Source of the DNA: a virus
Direction: 5' to 3' (one strand)
Length of the DNA stretch: 50,531 nucleotides
Virus record (IMG/VR): IMGVR_UViG_3300037247_000784
Span: 1 to 50,531 of that record
This document shows, one piece after another, positions 14,277 to 22,746 of the stretch. How positions within the stretch are numbered: the stretch's first letter is position 1; the number at the start of each line of letters is the position of its first letter. The notes beneath the pieces were generated by a model. The model saw nothing but the letters and a program-made list of their open reading frames with translations, was not told the origin of the DNA and did not search any database. Both the position numbers and the translations under genes were made by a program.

Positions 14277-15283
14277 GACTCTACCTCCTCGAGAAGACGT
14301 TGAACTTCCGCTTTTACTTCAGGCTCGATGTCCCCGAGCTCCGCCAGAAGCTCGGGGATAGAGAGCTCGTCAGCCCTCAGCCCCTCACCCAGCATGTCGA
14401 CGAACTGGCTGATTTCATCCGCTGGTAGGTCAGGAGCATCCTCCGCCTCCCGCTTCCCGAACACCTCGAGTGCCGGCGCCACACCCGGGAGCGGCACCTC
14501 CTCCACCGTTAGACCTGCCGCATCAATGTTGACCACCAGCACCTCTACCGTGCGGGCATAGGAGGCTATGTCACGCCGCGTCCGTCCGATACTCCCGGGG
14601 TTGGCGAAGAGGGTCTTCCCCACTTGCACCACCCCTAGGCACTCATGAAGGTGGCCCGAGATAAGTAGGTCATACTCCTCAATGCCCGGTATCTTGTCAA
14701 CGTTGACCCAAGGGTACGGCCGGCTGTCGCCAGGGCCTACGATAGAGCCGTGGGCCAGACCGATGACCGGTCGTCTAGGGGCAGCCTTCTCCATACGCGC
14801 TCGTTCCTCTTCGATGAGGCTGTAGTACGAAGGGTCAGTCTGCCCGTCATGTACGCCCTCGGCCGCGGCATTGTATGGGCGAGGAACAACCCAACACTGA
14901 GAACTCTTGTCTCCCTCTTCAATGCAGAGCTCCATCTCCAGTAGGAGGTGCACCGCCCCAGCCTTCTCCAGTGTCCCTAGGGGCTGGCGGGACAGACTCT
15001 CCAGCCCATCGGGGCCAAGGTCGTGATTACCTGGCACGACGTAGACCGGGCAGGGGAAACGTTTGAACGCCGTGATGAGCTGTTGGCGCAGAGCGTCACT
15101 CACTCGGTTTGACTGCTTGACGTGCAGGATGTCACCGGTTCCCAGGGCGTACTCCACTTTGTATTTCTCACAGAGCTGGGCAATAGCCTCCAGCTTGTTC
15201 AGGATGGTGTGCATGTAGTCATCCACCCGGCCCCCAGGTGGCCGGTCAGCAATATGTAGGTCGCCGAAGAAAAGTAACCTCAT
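14273..15283 (-). CDS. sbcD: Mre11/SbcD-like nuclease subunit
   Basis: The protein carries the Mre11/SbcD metallophosphoesterase motifs in order: GDLH (7-10), GTGDILH (48-54), PGNHD (84-88), then LAHGS, SGHLHE and the C-terminal cap region. With Rad50/SbcC it opens and trims DNA ends and cuts hairpins; in phages (T4 gp47 type) it serves recombination and host DNA processing. ATG 15283 after GGAGGAACG was chosen over an upstream ATG that lies inside the preceding small gene. Its ATPase partner is encoded in separate pieces on both sides. Confidence 0.88.
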   Translation of the reverse strand: MRLLFFGDLHIADRPPGGRVDDYMHTILNKLEAIAQLCEKYKVEYALGTGDILHVKQSNRVSDALRQQLITAFKRFPCPVYVVPGNHDLGPDGLESLSRQPLGTLEKAGAVHLLLEMELCIEEGDKSSQCWVVPRPYNAAAEGVHDGQTDPSYYSLIEEERARMEKAAPRRPVIGLAHGSIVGPGDSRPYPWVNVDKIPGIEEYDLLISGHLHECLGVVQVGKTLFANPGSIGRTRRDIASYARTVEVLVVNIDAAGLTVEEVPLPGVAPALEVFGKREAEDAPDLPADEISQFVDMLGEGLRADELSIPELLAELGDIEPEVKAEVQRLLEEVES

Positions 15284-15408
15284 CGTTCCTCCAGGAAACA
15301 GATTTCGCATTTGCCTGTACATCCAGCAACCCGTTCCCCAGAGAGGTCACAGCAGAGACAAGGCCGAAGCCACCGTAGAAACCGTCGCCACCACCGAAGG
15401 GGGTTCAT
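15280..15408 (-). CDS. 42-aa cysteine-rich peptide between Rad50-N and Mre11
   Basis: ATG 15408 overlaps the stop of the Rad50 N-terminal half as ATGA, and the TGA overlaps the Mre11 start in the same way, so it is coupled at both ends. The product has a basic aromatic start (RWWRRFLRWLR) and six cysteines (CLCC, then C-x3-C-x2-C), enough for one zinc ion. It may be a detached zinc-hook-like element, which is speculative. Confidence 0.6.
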   Translation of the reverse strand: MNPLRWWRRFLRWLRPCLCCDLSGERVAGCTGKCEICFLEER

Positions 15409-16388
15409 CCTCCACACTCCTTATGGCTTAGCAACCCATTGCAGATAACACAGATACCAGCATTAATACAGGCTGAGTTGAGCTGCACTTGGAAACTTTC
15501 CAGCGCCTCCTGGTGGTCGGCGTGGCGCTTCCCTAGGTTGGCTATTAGGCTCGTGACCTCGGGGAGGCGCTGGGATAGGAAGTGACCGCGGGCCGCCACC
15601 TCTAGTGCGTCGGACGATACCTCCAACCGTTTAAGCAGGGCCGGCACATCTACGGCCGTGGCTCGGGAGTGCACCTCCGCCATCTTGTCAGCCAACTCCC
15701 GAGACCGGCTCGCTAGAAGGATGTTGTCTTCTATAGTTTTTAGGTTCGCCTCCGCCTCACCCACTTCGCCCTCGATGGCTTGATAGTCCGGCAGCTCCTC
15801 GAGGCGCACCTCAATATCGGCGAGGGCAGTGGCCGCTTCCTCCGCGCTCCGCCGGGTCTGGTCTAGCTCCTTCTTGCACAGCATCTGGGCCGACACCACC
15901 ATGTCCAAGCGGGTTGCCTTCCCAAGGATACGGGCTCTCTTGCTCCCAGTCTCCCAAAGGATAAATGGCGCGTCGTGCTGGTCTGAGAGCTGGGGGGTAA
16001 GCTCGGTGGTAGGGTCAACCTCAATACGCCCAATGCCCAGGTACGCCGCCACCTCCTCTGGTACAGCTCCTCCCGTCTTGGTGAACTCTCTCTCAGGGTT
16101 GCTGTCCGTCATGCGGTAGCACCCACCCTTACCCTTATCCTTCCAATACTCAATAGTGGTACCATCCCCGAAGGTGAGGGCTACTTCTATTTTCTTGGCG
16201 CCGTGCCGGATGTCGTCGTCTGAGGCGTCGTTGAGGAAGGCCGCGCGCATGGCGCGTAGGACAGCACTCTTCCCCGCGTCTCCGGGGCCAACCAGGACGT
16301 TCAACTGCCCAAGGTCGAGAGTAGCATCTTCCAGGCTTTGGAAGTTCTGAATCCTGATGGTCTTGAGAGGGACGTATACGGAGGTCAT
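15405..16388 (-). CDS. Rad50/SbcC-like ATPase, N-terminal half with CxxC end (split gene)
   Basis: Residues 9-60 are the N-terminal ABC lobe: IRIQNFQSLEDATLDL strands and Walker A GPGDAGKS (about 34-41). A coiled coil follows (about 160-300). The protein stops at a CVICNG motif and a further cysteine, the place and type of the Rad50 zinc hook. No Walker B or signature motif is present; they are in 13155-13826. ATG 16388 overlaps the upstream stop as ATGA. Confidence 0.82.
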   Translation of the reverse strand: MTSVYVPLKTIRIQNFQSLEDATLDLGQLNVLVGPGDAGKSAVLRAMRAAFLNDASDDDIRHGAKKIEVALTFGDGTTIEYWKDKGKGGCYRMTDSNPEREFTKTGGAVPEEVAAYLGIGRIEVDPTTELTPQLSDQHDAPFILWETGSKRARILGKATRLDMVVSAQMLCKKELDQTRRSAEEAATALADIEVRLEELPDYQAIEGEVGEAEANLKTIEDNILLASRSRELADKMAEVHSRATAVDVPALLKRLEVSSDALEVAARGHFLSQRLPEVTSLIANLGKRHADHQEALESFQVQLNSACINAGICVICNGLLSHKECGG

Positions 16389-16636
16389 ATCCGCCACCCC
16401 AGCCCTAGAAGAGCGGCCTCAAGTTCCCACTCCCGCTTCTTCTCTTGGAGAATGAGCTCCATCTCGGCCGCACGCAACTCCCCGTCGCGCATGTCCTGCT
16501 TCCTGAGGTGCATCGCCACGCACAGCCACAATGGGCCACGTTCTAGGCTGATGAGGCGGGCTGTTGGCTGTAGGAGACAGCTCGATGAGGCTGACGGGTA
16601 GAACTCGCACTTATGATTCGGGTGGTGTCTAGTCAT
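16385..16636 (-). CDS. 83-aa helical hypothetical protein
   Basis: The N-terminal part has histidines and two cysteines, and the C-terminal part is a charged helix rich in glutamate (ELRAAEMELILQEKKREWE). It is coupled by ATGA to the Rad50-N gene. Function is unknown. Confidence 0.55.
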   Translation of the reverse strand: MTRHHPNHKCEFYPSASSSCLLQPTARLISLERGPLWLCVAMHLRKQDMRDGELRAAEMELILQEKKREWELEAALLGLGWRI

Positions 16637-16869
16637 GCGGCGTCCTTCCCCTCCTCAATAGTGGCCAAATCTGCGTCCCGGTCTTCTATGACGGCTGGGT
16701 ACTCCGTAGGGTGTTCAATTGCGTTCAAGGCTGTGAGGATACAGGCCCGGCAGATGCGCACATCCACATTACTATTTATCCCACACTGGGTTGTACGGAG
16801 GTGTATGGTTGGTAGGGTGCCAGTACAGAACGCGCAATCTGGGCGTGCTATCGTATCGCTAGTCTTCAT
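16633..16869 (-). CDS. Small zinc-finger protein
   Basis: Two cysteine pairs, CAFC near residue 12 and CRAC near 40, are spaced as in ClpX-type C4 zinc fingers, followed by an acidic helix. ATG 16869 overlaps the end of the recA gene by 11 bases. Function is unknown; it may bind DNA or a recombination partner. Confidence 0.55.
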   Translation of the reverse strand: MKTSDTIARPDCAFCTGTLPTIHLRTTQCGINSNVDVRICRACILTALNAIEHPTEYPAVIEDRDADLATIEEGKDAA

Positions 16870-17893
16870 GATGTCCTCCTTGTAGGATTTCCCGGAGGGC
16901 GTCTAACATCGCTGGCTCTTCGGTCAGCTTCCCCTCTACTGCATCACGTCGGAAGGGCTTCCCGTCCCCAAACTTATACCATCCACCGCTGTAGGTCACC
17001 ACCTTCTTCTCCATAAGTACGTCGAGGGCAGAGGTGAAGAAGTCGGGGCCGATGGCATCGTAGAAGTCAAACGTCCGGCGGAAGTCCTTGCGGCGGCAGT
17101 CTTTACAGTCCGGGATGGTGCAGCCAGCAATGCGGGTATCAACTAACGTCGCCATAATGACGTGCCCAATAGGGCTGTTGGCATCTTCACCGAACTTCTT
17201 CTGTACGTCCAACTTGATGACCGTCATAGCGGCGTGGCCCAGAGGGTCTCTCCCCAACCAATGGTCTTCGGGCTTGCCCCATTTACCCAGACTGATTTTC
17301 TGCCGGGGCTGGGTGGTGATGACTAGACCGATGCGCTGCCGGTTCACTAGGTTGGTCAGGACTCGAAGCTCTCGCCTTATGAGGAGGGATTGGGCGCCCA
17401 ATGACAAATTCTCTGCCTTCGCCTCCTTCTCCAGGGGGGCGCCGGCGATGGAGTCCACAACGATAACGATATGGTCGTCCTCCTCCAGCACCTCTCGCGC
17501 GGCACAGATGAGCTCCTTTACCCCCTGAAACAGCTCCTCTAGGGTATCGGGCTGCGCAACAATGAGAGTGTCGAGGTTGATGCCCAGCTTCTGTGCCCGG
17601 TCAAAGTTGAGCCTACCCTCCGTGTCGAAAATGACCGCCTGGCCCCCTTGTGCCTGGCACTCCGCCAGGATGTTGAGGCAGATGGTACTCTTGCCAGCAC
17701 CGTAGGCCCCAACTATGACGGTGATACCCCCCAGGGGGATACCGGGCCGACCAATAAGGTAGTCTAGTGTGGGACAGCGGGTGGAGACGTAGCCTGTAGG
17801 CTCAGCGATGATGGCGCCCTCCCGCCCTACCTGTACAGTCAGCTCGGAATCCCCCTCTTGGAGGCGCTTGATGACGGCCTTCGGGTCTGTCAT
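16859..17893 (-). CDS. recA: RecA/UvsX-type recombinase
   Basis: The 344-aa protein has the RecA core: Walker A GAYGAGKST (62-70), the catalytic glutamate in FDTEG (89-93), Walker B VVDS (145-148), and a strand ending in TTQPRQK that corresponds to the DNA-contact loop region. An unusual CTIPDCKDC cluster near residue 260 may bind zinc. It forms filaments on single-stranded DNA and drives strand exchange. Neighbours (ssDNA-binding protein, Mre11, Rad50) complete the recombination set. Confidence 0.88.
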   Translation of the reverse strand: MTDPKAVIKRLQEGDSELTVQVGREGAIIAEPTGYVSTRCPTLDYLIGRPGIPLGGITVIVGAYGAGKSTICLNILAECQAQGGQAVIFDTEGRLNFDRAQKLGINLDTLIVAQPDTLEELFQGVKELICAAREVLEEDDHIVIVVDSIAGAPLEKEAKAENLSLGAQSLLIRRELRVLTNLVNRQRIGLVITTQPRQKISLGKWGKPEDHWLGRDPLGHAAMTVIKLDVQKKFGEDANSPIGHVIMATLVDTRIAGCTIPDCKDCRRKDFRRTFDFYDAIGPDFFTSALDVLMEKKVVTYSGGWYKFGDGKPFRRDAVEGKLTEEPAMLDALREILQGGHHED

Positions 17894-17909
17894 TGTATTC
17901 GGTCGCTAC

Positions 17910-18896
17910 CTACTTCTTCACCTGAGTCGCCCGTAGCCTCTCGAGCGCATCTTTAGGGTCGGTCTTCGGAGGAGCCTTAGCAGCCCTAGGGTTTTCCGGC
18001 GCCTCTTCCGGCTCCGCGGCAGTCTCCTCTTCTGTCGGGCTGGGTTCCGTAGCCTCTTCTTCCTCCTCTGCACCACCGAACCGGCTCTTGGTAGCGACCG
18101 GAGCTGTGGCCTGAGGTGTAGTCTCTCCAGGTGTGGCGGCGGGCAGCATCATGGCGCCTGTAGCCCGGCCCTCCATAAGGGCAACCATCTCACTCGGCTC
18201 AGAGACAGCCACTACCTCTGGTAGGTCGATGAGGCCCTCCTCAAGGAGCTCTCCCGTGCCGGGAAAGGGGCTTGGGTCGGCCACCGAGAACTTCATGCGT
18301 AGCATCTTCTGCTCGCCCGTTTCGGTCTTGAAGGTCTCCTCCTTCGCCTTGATGAGCAGGTCACGCCCTGTTTCGACGTGCGAAAGGTCACCGTACTTCT
18401 CGAAGAAGTAGAAGAGTGGTAGCTCCGACTCCTCGTCCGGGTCGTATGCGGTGTCCCGCTTGCCTAGGAACTGGAGCTGATTGAGTCCCATGAGGAACAC
18501 CTTATCCTCCGCCAGGTTACCGTCCTGGTCAATACGCACGACATTCAGGAACGTGCGTATCGCGGCCCGGAGGCGCCGTGCCCCCTGCTCGTCCCCACCT
18601 TCCTGGAGCTGCCAGCGCAGTTGGCAGACGGGGCACTCACCCACGCCGGCCTCCTTCGGGCAGACGGCCATCCGGTTGTTAGGCCCTAGGTAGTGCACAG
18701 GCACGATTTGGTAGGGGTTCGGCCACTCGGGGCGCTTCGGACAGATGCGCCGGTAGTTCGTGACGTACTTCTTTGGGTCGGACTCCAGCTTATCCCAGGG
18801 CTTCCCCGAGGTCTGGAGCTCCTCGATGAGGGCACGGGTCGCCTCTGTGTCGATGTCCGATGCCCAGCCACTCAGGTCACTCTTAGTCTTAGGCAT
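17910..18896 (-). CDS. Single-stranded DNA-binding protein, gp32-like
   Basis: The 328-aa protein has an N-terminal basic region, a central DNA-binding-type core with a zinc site (H near 68, then CPKEAGVGECPVC), and a long flexible tail rich in alanine, proline and glutamate, ending in a basic stretch. This is the architecture of T4 gp32-type proteins, in which the acidic tail contacts polymerase and helicase. It sits between recA and primase. ATG 18896 follows GAGGAGGTACATCTAA. Confidence 0.72.
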   Translation of the reverse strand: MPKTKSDLSGWASDIDTEATRALIEELQTSGKPWDKLESDPKKYVTNYRRICPKRPEWPNPYQIVPVHYLGPNNRMAVCPKEAGVGECPVCQLRWQLQEGGDEQGARRLRAAIRTFLNVVRIDQDGNLAEDKVFLMGLNQLQFLGKRDTAYDPDEESELPLFYFFEKYGDLSHVETGRDLLIKAKEETFKTETGEQKMLRMKFSVADPSPFPGTGELLEEGLIDLPEVVAVSEPSEMVALMEGRATGAMMLPAATPGETTPQATAPVATKSRFGGAEEEEEATEPSPTEEETAAEPEEAPENPRAAKAPPKTDPKDALERLRATQVKK

Positions 18897-18967
18897 TTAG
18901 ATGTACCTCCTCTTGTATAATGTCTATCCAGAAAGAGTGGGTAGTGTCTTTGGTACAAACAACCGAA

Positions 18968-19014
18968 GACCCCCAACCATCAAACAAGATTCCAATGGGC
19001 ATTGATTGGGGGTC
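18968..19014. repeat. Inverted repeat in the primase-SSB gap
   Basis: The 159-bp gap between the primase and SSB genes contains a perfect 9-bp inverted repeat, GACCCCCAA (18968-18976) and TTGGGGGTC (19006-19014), separated by 29 bases. On the minus strand it lies after the primase stop and before a TATACA-like -10 close to the SSB ribosome site. It could be an RNA stem that separates the two genes or a protein site; no U-run follows. Confidence 0.45.
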
Positions 19015-19055
19015 ACTGCGACCCACCTCACCGCAGGTGTCACAACGGAATATGA

Positions 19056-20042
19056 CTATGTATCGCACCGATGCACCTCTTTCTGACTCTCAATTCCGTA
19101 GTCCATTTCTACCGGCTTGGCTGTGTCGAGTGCCTGCCGTATTTCCGTAGGTGATGCCGAGCCCGGGTCGGTACCTTCAGGGAGGTTGGCAATTGAGACC
19201 TGGAGCATATCGTAGGTCAGCTCCCGGGCCTCCTTGATAGCGGCTTCCCGACCGGCATCGTCCGCATCTCCTAAGATTACAACGCGCTCGGGCTTCAAGC
19301 GTTTCACTAGGCTCCTTTGGAGCTCGGTGAGGTGCGCGCCTAGGGTCGCCACCGTTTCTCGGTAGCCCACTTGCCACATGTTGATGGCATCAAAGACACC
19401 CTCGACCAGAATGATATTCCGCCAGTAGGCTCGTTCCTTGTAGAGTGTATCGTACCCAAATAGGGCGCGGCTGGCCTGGCTACCCGGGGGCATCAGCACC
19501 TTCTTCTTCTCTTCCGCTATCCAGGTGCGGGCCACAAAGGTGCGAAGCTTACCCTGCGTATAGACGGGGACGATGACACGGTAAGCATAAGGGCCAGTCA
19601 AGCAGAAACCTATACCTAGTACCACCGCTTGGCGAAGGCCTATGTTCCTTCCCTCCTCCAGGTACCAGACAGCCCCTCCCCCGTGGGAATCGGGGGTCAT
19701 GTCAAGAGTTAATGGACGGAACTCCGAGGGTAGCTCCACTGTAGAAGGGGGCGCCGGCCGGGGGACGGTGACCGCGGCGCGCTTCTTCCCCTGGAGAATG
19801 ACGCGCTCCAACACAGTGGCCTCATTGAAGTTCAGCTCGCACACGGTGATAAGGAGGCGTCGTAGTGAGCCCCGCTCGTTACACACGAAGCAGATGAAGC
19901 CCCCGTGGTCGGTGGAGATGTAGAGCTTGCGCGCCTCGGAGAAACATAGGGGGCAGGCCATCACCAGCTCGGTGCCCCCCTCTACCAAGTCGACAGTGAA
20001 GCCGGCGCTCTCTATTGTGCTGATGAGTGCTTGGATGTTCAT
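19056..20042 (-). CDS. DNA primase (DnaG-like, TOPRIM)
   Basis: A zinc ribbon at residues 30-54 (CPLC and CFVC) is followed by a TOPRIM domain with EGVFD (214-218) and DADD (259-262), the metal-binding motifs of DnaG primases. At 328 aa it is shorter than bacterial DnaG and lacks a clear helicase-binding C-terminal domain. It would make RNA primers at the fork with the helicase encoded just upstream. Confidence 0.82.
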   Translation of the reverse strand: MNIQALISTIESAGFTVDLVEGGTELVMACPLCFSEARKLYISTDHGGFICFVCNERGSLRRLLITVCELNFNEATVLERVILQGKKRAAVTVPRPAPPSTVELPSEFRPLTLDMTPDSHGGGAVWYLEEGRNIGLRQAVVLGIGFCLTGPYAYRVIVPVYTQGKLRTFVARTWIAEEKKKVLMPPGSQASRALFGYDTLYKERAYWRNIILVEGVFDAINMWQVGYRETVATLGAHLTELQRSLVKRLKPERVVILGDADDAGREAAIKEARELTYDMLQVSIANLPEGTDPGSASPTEIRQALDTAKPVEMDYGIESQKEVHRCDT

Positions 20043-20287
20043 GAGACCCTCCTCAGGTGTGGAGCATCGCGCCAGCGTAGGTTTCGGTAGAGTATAGCGA
20101 GCTCGTGCTGACAGCGCTTACAGGTGGGATGTAGAGCCCCCTTGGAGTGGGGTATGAGGTACCAATACCCCTGTACAGTAACACCACACAGTGTTCTCTG
20201 CGCCCCCTGAGTGGCATGGCGCTTCCGGTGGGCCTGCCAGTGAGGGCCGTTAGTGATGAGGCTTAGGCCAGTGGGTCTGGGTCTCAT
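20039..20287 (-). CDS. 82-aa basic protein between helicase and primase
   Basis: ATG 20287 overlaps the helicase stop and the TGA overlaps the primase start, both as ATGA, so all three are translationally coupled. The product is very basic and has a C...C-x2-C...H pattern (LCGV, CKRCQH) suggestive of zinc binding. It may be a replication accessory protein, by position only. Confidence 0.55.
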   Translation of the reverse strand: MRPRPTGLSLITNGPHWQAHRKRHATQGAQRTLCGVTVQGYWYLIPHSKGALHPTCKRCQHELAILYRNLRWRDAPHLRRVS

Positions 20288-21582
20288 TCCAGCGAGCCCC
20301 TTTCTGGGAAGTAGTCGAATCCGGGCCAACCCTTAGCCCCCCGTCCGAACTTCGTAGTGTATCGCCACCACTGTCCCTTCGCCCCGTGCTGCGAATCCTT
20401 CAGCACCGATAATTTCACGAGTGGCGCCAGGTAGTAGTCCTCCTCCTCCCGGGATTGTGAAACGGCGACGCACAACGTTGACCGCTGCACCTTTTTAAAG
20501 CTGTCTCCGATGTGCCGGAGGTTCACTCGTGCCCGCTCCACCGACTCCCGGTTTAGCTGAACCGAAGTCCAAACGGGTTTGTTCATGCCGTGGCAAATGT
20601 CCAATAGAATGTCCGAGTACACCTCACCTTGCGACAGATACAGATTAGGGTAGTTCTGGCGGGGGGAAATGTCGTCCGCACTGTCCAATAGTACCAGGTC
20701 AACATCGTCCTCTTCCAACCGGTGCCGCAGGTCGCTAACAGTACGCACCCCCTCCTCAATCACCACACTCCCACGGTCAGTCACCCCCCAGCGTTCCCGG
20801 CGGGCTATCAGGTCGTCCGCCAGGGTGTCGGGGTTGAGGTCTTGTTTTGGCTTCTCGAAGAGCGCCATCAAAATGCGCTCCCCAATCTGGAGACGGCTCA
20901 ACTCGTAGGTGAGGTAGAGGACGCGCCTGTTCGCCCTGTATGCCGAGGCTGCAAGGTAGCATAGAAACATCGACTTGCCTAGGTTGGTGGGGCCAGCGAT
21001 GATGGCCAGGTCACCCGGCTGCACCCCACCCTCCAACGCTTCGTCGATAAGGTCGATGCCCAGGGGGATAGGGGCGTCTCTCCAACTAGTGGGACGGCGC
21101 GCGCGGATGATGTCGCCCAACGTGTCGCTCGGGGTTATCTCGATGGGCTCCTCCCGCTCCTCACCCGTCACCTCTCGCAATCCCAGGAGCTCGGAGAAGG
21201 CACCGCTCCGGTCGCCGGCGACAAGAGCAGCGCGGGCTCTATCGAGCGCCATCCCCACATGGTAGCTCTGAATCCATTCCTCCGCCGCCTCCCATGCGGT
21301 GGGACGACTGGAGTCGGTGATGGGATAGGCGGACTGGATGTCGAGGAAGATTTGCCGGTAGTCCTTATGTAAATCCTCGTCCTCGATGGCGCCGTCTACC
21401 CAGTACAAAAACGAGGGCCAGTCCATGAGCTGGTGGTGGGCATCCCAGTGCTCAAGAGCGGACGCCAGCAGGAACCGTGTTGGCCCCTTAGGGAGCGACT
21501 CGGGGACAAGGGCGTGCCTCCACTTATCCAGGAAGGTGGGGTCAGACAGCACCAGGGACATGGCCCAAAATAACCCTGTCAT
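20284..21582 (-). CDS. dnaB: Replicative DNA helicase, DnaB-type
   Basis: The 432-aa protein has an N-terminal helical domain (about 1-110), a linker, and a RecA-fold helicase domain with Walker A GPTNLGKSM (197-205), the YLTYELS strand with the catalytic glutamate (about 223-229), and Walker B LVLLDSADD (296-304). A WTSVQLNRE strand and a late KDSQHG/RYTTKFGRG segment stand in for the DNA-contact and arginine-finger motifs. ATG 21582 overlaps the preceding small gene as ATGA, which decides against a longer open frame. Confidence 0.85.
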   Translation of the reverse strand: MTGLFWAMSLVLSDPTFLDKWRHALVPESLPKGPTRFLLASALEHWDAHHQLMDWPSFLYWVDGAIEDEDLHKDYRQIFLDIQSAYPITDSSRPTAWEAAEEWIQSYHVGMALDRARAALVAGDRSGAFSELLGLREVTGEEREEPIEITPSDTLGDIIRARRPTSWRDAPIPLGIDLIDEALEGGVQPGDLAIIAGPTNLGKSMFLCYLAASAYRANRRVLYLTYELSRLQIGERILMALFEKPKQDLNPDTLADDLIARRERWGVTDRGSVVIEEGVRTVSDLRHRLEEDDVDLVLLDSADDISPRQNYPNLYLSQGEVYSDILLDICHGMNKPVWTSVQLNRESVERARVNLRHIGDSFKKVQRSTLCVAVSQSREEEDYYLAPLVKLSVLKDSQHGAKGQWWRYTTKFGRGAKGWPGFDYFPERGSLE

Positions 21583-21725
21583 AGGCGTTGGTACAAGTAG
21601 TTGTGACTCGCAGTCCAATGTTTGGGGCAGAATCCGCAGCTCACACAGACGTTCCGAATCCCACACTTCACACAGCGCATCAACCGCGACATCTTGTGCT
21701 TCATGGGCTTCATGGGCTTACGCAT
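21579..21725 (-). CDS. 48-aa zinc-ribbon peptide
   Basis: The frame runs from ATG 21725 to TGA 21579 and overlaps the helicase start. A basic N-terminus is followed by CVKC, CVSC and a further C-H pair within 25 residues, a compact zinc-finger pattern. The tight coupling to the helicase gene suggests it is expressed, but its role is unknown. Confidence 0.55.
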   Translation of the reverse strand: MRKPMKPMKHKMSRLMRCVKCGIRNVCVSCGFCPKHWTASHNYLYQRL

Positions 21726-21975
21726 CGCGTTTCAGCTCCTCATGCAATTCGTCCCAATCTAAGCAGGGGGTTAAGCGCTCTGTAAAGGCCAGTTTCCGTG
21801 CTCTGACCTCCGATTCAAGATTCTCGATGGTGCCCTTCTGTTCTATTACCTTTACCTGTAGTTCTTGAATCGTCATCTCCCCGCGTATGACGGCAAAGGT
21901 AAGTGCGTCAATACGCGGGTCTTTTGTGGCCAAAGGTTTCGACCAGGGCCAGAATCTACAAAGGAAATTATCCAC
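21718..21975 (-). CDS. 85-aa coiled-coil protein
   Basis: After a short aromatic start the protein forms one long charged helix (about residues 25-85), consistent with a coiled coil. It overlaps the next gene by eight bases. Function is unknown. Confidence 0.55.
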   Translation of the reverse strand: MDNFLCRFWPWSKPLATKDPRIDALTFAVIRGEMTIQELQVKVIEQKGTIENLESEVRARKLAFTERLTPCLDWDELHEELKRDA

Positions 21976-22159
21976 GTTTCAGCTCCTGTTTCATAGCCGG
22001 AAGCGCGAGCGGTTCGGGCGTATCCGTCACCTCCCGGTAGTCCGTACACTCGATAGCGTTGAACTCATCAATCCACCACCTATCCGAGAGTTCGACCAGG
22101 GCGTCCAACCCCTCATCTATATCTTCAAGGGTGAGAGCGGCCCTAGTGGGCTCATTCAC
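21968..22159 (-). CDS. 63-aa acidic hypothetical protein
   Basis: The product is acidic and partly helical and ends in MKQELKRG. The next upstream gene ends in the related MKQELTRE, mostly because both coding ends contain the ribosome site for the following gene. No family is recognised. Confidence 0.5.
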   Translation of the reverse strand: MNEPTRAALTLEDIDEGLDALVELSDRWWIDEFNAIECTDYREVTDTPEPLALPAMKQELKRG

Positions 22160-22502
22160 GGGTCAACTCTTGTTTCATGGTCGGCACCAGACTAGCAAAA
22201 ATTGAGAAATGCCGGGGGTCGTCCCGGAGCCTGTCCCCGTGGTCAAGGAGGAAGTGGAGGGCCAGCTCCTGAAGCTCCTCGAGCGTGTACTTCTTCAGCA
22301 GCGACTGGATGACGCGGATACCCTGAGGCTCCGCCACCCGGTAGACGTAGGGGATGCCCATCCGCCCGCACTGTTCCCGCCACCAGTTCATGAACCGCGT
22401 ATGGGAAGCCACCTCCTTCTCCGGCAGCGCCGGCAGGTTGGCGTCCTCCCTTACCAGCAGCAGATAGCGGTGCCCGCCGTCACTCACCGTGAGGCTTTTC
22501 AA
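22152..22502 (-). CDS. Possible replication accessory protein
   Basis: TTG 22502 is eight bases behind GGAGG and overlaps the upstream TGA, so it is preferred to GTG codons further out. The 116-aa product has an N-terminal strand pair and a helical C-terminal half with a YTLEELQELALHFL and HFSIFASLVP pattern often seen in phage proteins next to DnaB-type helicases. A helicase-loader role is a guess from location. Confidence 0.5.
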   Translation of the reverse strand: MKSLTVSDGGHRYLLLVREDANLPALPEKEVASHTRFMNWWREQCGRMGIPYVYRVAEPQGIRVIQSLLKKYTLEELQELALHFLLDHGDRLRDDPRHFSIFASLVPTMKQELTRE

Positions 22503-22720
22503 TTCGCGGGGCCTCCGCACGCAATACACTCACCACTAGTTACCCCAGCGCCACAGCAGGCACTAGACTCTAGGTGAGCAGCGGGAACGTGGGTGAACCC
22601 AGAGATGTCGTTCGCCGTACAGTCGTCACAGATGAAAGCCTTGCACCCAAAACAGAAGTTCTCATCGTCCACGTTCTTCCCGCAACCAGTGCAGGGGCCT
22701 TGTGTAGGTTCTTCAGACAT
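22499..22720 (-). CDS. 73-aa zinc-ribbon protein
   Basis: Cysteine pairs CTGC, CFGC, CDDC and CIAC indicate two zinc sites. Its TGA overlaps the TTG start of the next gene. ATG 22720 has a leader with GGAGGTGTATCC. Function is unknown. Confidence 0.55.
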   Translation of the reverse strand: MSEEPTQGPCTGCGKNVDDENFCFGCKAFICDDCTANDISGFTHVPAAHLESSACCGAGVTSGECIACGGPAN

Positions 22721-22746
22721 GGATACACCTCCTCAGGTTGTTTAAG

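Noticed and set aside
18920-19150. Plus-strand frame across the primase-SSB gap
   Set aside because: It is the only rightward frame in a solid leftward block, overlaps the primase end and its composition is unconvincing. The TATAAT nearby on the plus strand is not followed by a ribosome site.
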